Part shown: positions 8,718-10,556 of the stretch, piece by piece
Position numbering within the stretch: position 1 is the first letter of the stretch
How the letters are laid out: every line of letters starts with the position of its first letter
Assembly: GCA_964405825.1 (NCBI GenBank)
Contig: CAYOPI010000096.1
Coordinates: 1 to 10,556, forward strand
DNA: 10,556 bases
Origin: JBHJGM01 sp964405825
Lineage (GTDB): Bacteria; Verrucomicrobiota; Verrucomicrobiia; Opitutales; JBHJGM01
Direction: 5' to 3'
Translations under genes and position numbers: made by a program
The notes under the pieces: generated by a model
Told to the model about the DNA's origin: nothing
The model's database searches: none
The model's input: only the letters and a program-made list of their open reading frames with translations

Positions 8718-9488
8718 CTACTTTTTGGCGATCGCCAGGAGCTTGGCGCTGTCGATCCCGTAGGGCTCGCCGTCGTAGTCGCCCGCCAGCATCACCGCGC
8801 TGAACCCGGCGTCGTAGAGCAGCCGCCGCAATTCCGCGCCGCTGTAGAGAAAGTGCGCGATCTGAAAACTGCGCGCCTTTCCGTCCTTGAGCAGCGTCCA
8901 GGTGCCCTCCAGGCGAGTCCAGTCATCGAGAATCTGACGAAACTCAAAGACCAGCGAGTCGTCTCCCTGCGGATGCGCCGAAGCCTCCAGCCAGTGCCGC
9001 GCGATCCATTCCTTGGGCGTCAGCTCGATGAGAAACTTGCCGCCCGTCCTCAGGCTCTGGTGGATGTTGCGCAGGGCCTGGAGGTTCTCGGCTTCGGTGT
9101 CGAAGTATCCAAAGGATGAATATAAATTGGTGGCGGCGTCAAAGCGGTCATTCTGCGCGTACTCGCGAAGATCCGAGTGTATCCACTCCACCGATACGCT
9201 GGCCTCGTCCGCGTGGCCGCGCGCGCGCTCGAGCAGGTAGGTCGTTCGGTCAACACCGGTCGTCTGGAACCCCGCCTGGGCGAAGGCCACCGCATGGCGT
9301 CCCGGCCCGCAGCAAAAATCGCAGACGGCCGCGCCCGGTGCCAGCCCCAGCAGCTCCACAATCGACTCGACCTCCTCGGGCGCCTGGTCGAAGCGCATCG
9401 GCGAGAACATCGACTCGTAGAAGACCTCCCAGAAGTCTTCGTTGCCAAACCACTCCGGATCGCAGCGCTGTCTCTCCTCGTTCGCCAT
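8718..9488 (-). CDS. Class I SAM-dependent methyltransferase
   Basis: Cytoplasmic methyltransferase of 256 residues. Motif I is VCDFCCGPGRHA (55-66), the Cys-Cys version seen in many small-molecule methyltransferases. Asp80, at the end of the second strand (TTGVD), should hold the SAM ribose. HSDLREY (104-110) and FDAATNLYSSFGYF (116-129) form motifs II and III. The C-terminal half carries a beta-rich substrate region (about 177-256). The substrate cannot be named. The ATG lies 3 nt after the stop of tam on the same strand, and a GGTGAG inside the end of tam serves as a plausible ribosome binding site, so the pair is almost certainly translated from one message. The gene ends convergently 11 bp from the fusion gene, with no terminator hairpin seen between them. 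Confidence 0.92.
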   Translation of the reverse strand: MANEERQRCDPEWFGNEDFWEVFYESMFSPMRFDQAPEEVESIVELLGLAPGAAVCDFCCGPGRHAVAFAQAGFQTTGVDRTTYLLERARGHADEASVSVEWIHSDLREYAQNDRFDAATNLYSSFGYFDTEAENLQALRNIHQSLRTGGKFLIELTPKEWIARHWLEASAHPQGDDSLVFEFRQILDDWTRLEGTWTLLKDGKARSFQIAHFLYSGAELRRLLYDAGFSAVMLAGDYDGEPYGIDSAKLLAIAKK

Positions 9489-9491
9489 CGC

Positions 9492-10262
9492 TCACCGATA
9501 GGCAATGACGAAGGTCCGGCGAAAAGGAAACAGCGTTTTGCCATCGGCGCGCTTTTCGTAGGTGACGGCCACGCGCTGGCGCAGCATCTCGACAAAGTCC
9601 GAGCGTTCGTCCTCGTTCTCGAGTGCGCCCACGAAGGGTCGCAGGCCGGTGCTGGCGATCCAGTCCACGATGGCATCCGTTGACGCCATCACGTGGTTGT
9701 ACTCGGTTTCCCAGATGTCCAGCGAGGCCGCCTGCCCGACCAGTGCATCGTAGTAGACGCCCGGGCTCTCCATCGTCAGCGCGTTGCGGGCGGGCTCCAT
9801 CCGCTCGTTCCAGCGGGGCTCTTCCGAGATTGCATGCATCAGCCTGCGCACGTCCGCGTAGGTGCTCGAGGGAATCTGCACGGCCAAAGCACCACCCGAA
9901 GCCACCCGGTCAAAGAGGCGCGGCAGCAGCGATGTGTGATTCGGCAGCCATTGCAGGGCGGCGTTGGAGAAGACCAGGTCAACGGGCGAGTCCGGCTCCC
10001 AGTTTGCGATATCCGCCTGCACCCAGGTGAGGTCGGGGTGATTTTCGCGCGCCATCGTCAGCATCTCCGGTGAGTTGTCCACACCGATGACCGCCGCCCC
10101 CGGCCAGCGGGCGTGCAGCAGTTGGGTGCTGTTGCCGGGCCCGCAGCCCAGGTCGACGATGCGCCGGGGGGACTCCAGCTGAAGACGCGTCACCAGGTCA
10201 TGAGCGGGACGCGTGCGCTCATCGCCGTAGCGCAGGTAGTGGGTGGCATTCCATTCCTTCAT
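9492..10262 (-). CDS. tam: Trans-aconitate 2-methyltransferase
   Basis: Methylates trans-aconitate, a spontaneous isomer of the citric-acid-cycle intermediate cis-aconitate that inhibits aconitase, using SAM in the cytoplasm. The 256-residue product follows E. coli Tam (252 residues) along its length: EWNATHYLRYGDERTRPA at 3-20, motif I VDLGCGPGNSTQLL (36-49), Asp62 in IGVDNSPEM, QADIANW (82-88), NAALQWLPNH (100-109), GVYYDAL, DIWETEYNH and IVDWIASTGLRPF (198-210). I chose the ATG at 10262, two residues before the conserved EWN. An upstream TTG at 10289 is rejected because it falls in the A-tract of the eno terminator. It is the first gene of a two-gene leftward unit with the second methyltransferase. 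I found no clear promoter in the 25 nt between terminator and start, so some read-through from eno is possible. Confidence 0.92.
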   Translation of the reverse strand: MKEWNATHYLRYGDERTRPAHDLVTRLQLESPRRIVDLGCGPGNSTQLLHARWPGAAVIGVDNSPEMLTMARENHPDLTWVQADIANWEPDSPVDLVFSNAALQWLPNHTSLLPRLFDRVASGGALAVQIPSSTYADVRRLMHAISEEPRWNERMEPARNALTMESPGVYYDALVGQAASLDIWETEYNHVMASTDAIVDWIASTGLRPFVGALENEDERSDFVEMLRQRVAVTYEKRADGKTLFPFRRTFVIAYR

Positions 10263-10287
10263 GGCTGGCTTGTCGTGGCTGCGGCCC

Positions 10288-10318
10288 AAAAAAAGCGGGC
10301 CTCTGTTTCGAGGCCCGC
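10288..10318 (-). terminator. Intrinsic terminator of eno
   Basis: A perfect 9-bp stem (10295-10303 with 10310-10318, GCGGGCCTC/GAGGCCCGC) encloses a 6-nt loop. On the minus strand it is followed by seven T residues (10294 to 10288). It stands 35 nt after the eno stop codon and points the same way as eno. Confidence 0.9.
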
Positions 10319-10353
10319 CGCCGGATAAAAGCGACTGAAATCAATGGCTAGAC

Positions 10354-10556
10354 CTACTTCATCTTGCCGCCGTATATGGCGGACTCTCCCAGTTCCTCTT
10401 CGATGCGGAGCAGCTGATTGTATTTGCACACGCGGTCGGTGCGGCAAAGCGAACCCGTCTTGATCTGCCCGGCGTTGGTGGCCACGGCGATGGCGGCGAT
10501 TGTCGTGTCCTCGGTCTCGCCCGTGCTGTGCGAGATGACGGCCGTGTAGCTGGCCT
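10354..10556 (-). CDS. eno: Enolase (partial, C-terminal 67 residues)
   Basis: Interconverts 2-phosphoglycerate and PEP in glycolysis and gluconeogenesis. Only the C-terminus is in the window, ending at TAG 10354-10356. The strand reads SYTAVIS, then HSTGETEDTTIA, then NAGQIKTGS (with the substrate-binding Lys of GQIKTGS, E. coli Lys392), then KYNQLLRIEEELG and a final YGGKMK. These are unmistakable enolase blocks. The motif normally read as SHRSGETED here reads SHSTGETED: the catalytic-site His is kept, but the phosphate-binding Arg (E. coli Arg370) is Ser and the following Ser is Thr. The gene is followed by a strong terminator. Its start and active-site acid/base residues are outside the window. 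Confidence 0.95.
   Translation of the reverse strand, partial: ASYTAVISHSTGETEDTTIAAIAVATNAGQIKTGSLCRTDRVCKYNQLLRIEEELGESAIYGGKMK

Noticed and set aside
7212..9119. Plus-strand 635-codon open frame overlapping the fusion gene and the methyltransferase
   Set aside because: It is a shifted frame of the fusion gene, Arg/Ala/Pro-rich, that runs on antisense to the methyltransferase; no motif is present.
10263..10289. TTG start for tam 27 nt upstream of the ATG
   Set aside because: The codon lies in the A-tract of the eno terminator, and the added residues are absent from E. coli Tam.

Overview
The window looks like chromosomal housekeeping and accessory DNA from a GC-rich, Gram-negative-type bacterium. 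A TatC translocase, a Sec-type signal peptide on a YHS protein and a DedA-type membrane domain point to a cell with an exported compartment. I lean towards Verrucomicrobiota (Opitutae-like) from the general look of the PPDK and enolase sequences and the scarcity of clear Shine-Dalgarno sites. That is an impression, not a placement. No insertion sequence, phage gene, CRISPR array, tRNA or rRNA is visible.

Layout, left to right. A 5'-proximal two-thirds of pyruvate phosphate dikinase (ppdK) runs leftwards off the window. A 192-bp divergent intergenic region separates it from tatC, which runs rightwards. tatC ends tail-to-tail on a small two-helix membrane protein, the two genes sharing a CTAG over their stop codons. 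Leftwards-reading upstream of that small gene is an SGNH/GDSL hydrolase. A 119-bp divergent spacer follows. Then comes a rightward cluster of four genes: a secreted YHS-domain protein, a DinB-superfamily protein, an NRDE (TANGO2-like) protein with Cys2, and an 868-residue membrane protein. That last protein fuses an alpha/beta hydrolase, a DedA/VTT membrane domain and an ATP-grasp ligase. It faces two leftward methyltransferase genes 3 bp apart (a class I SAM methyltransferase and trans-aconitate 2-methyltransferase, tam). A strong intrinsic terminator then separates tam from the 3' end of enolase (eno), which enters from the right edge.

How the genes may work together. Enolase and PPDK both act on phosphoenolpyruvate, but they lie about 8.4 kb apart with other genes between, so a shared unit is not indicated. 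TatC is the core of the twin-arginine exporter, but no tatA/tatB is in view. The DinB, NRDE and fusion genes are closely spaced (29 and 20 bp) and probably co-transcribed, perhaps with the YHS gene (50 bp upstream). The most unusual object is the three-part fusion. Its domain order and charge distribution fit an exported hydrolase, a membrane lipid transporter-like core and a cytoplasmic ATP-dependent ligase in one chain, suggesting a lipid- or envelope-modifying machine of unknown substrate. A second oddity is the enolase C-terminus, where the normally invariant SHRSGE motif reads SHSTGE.
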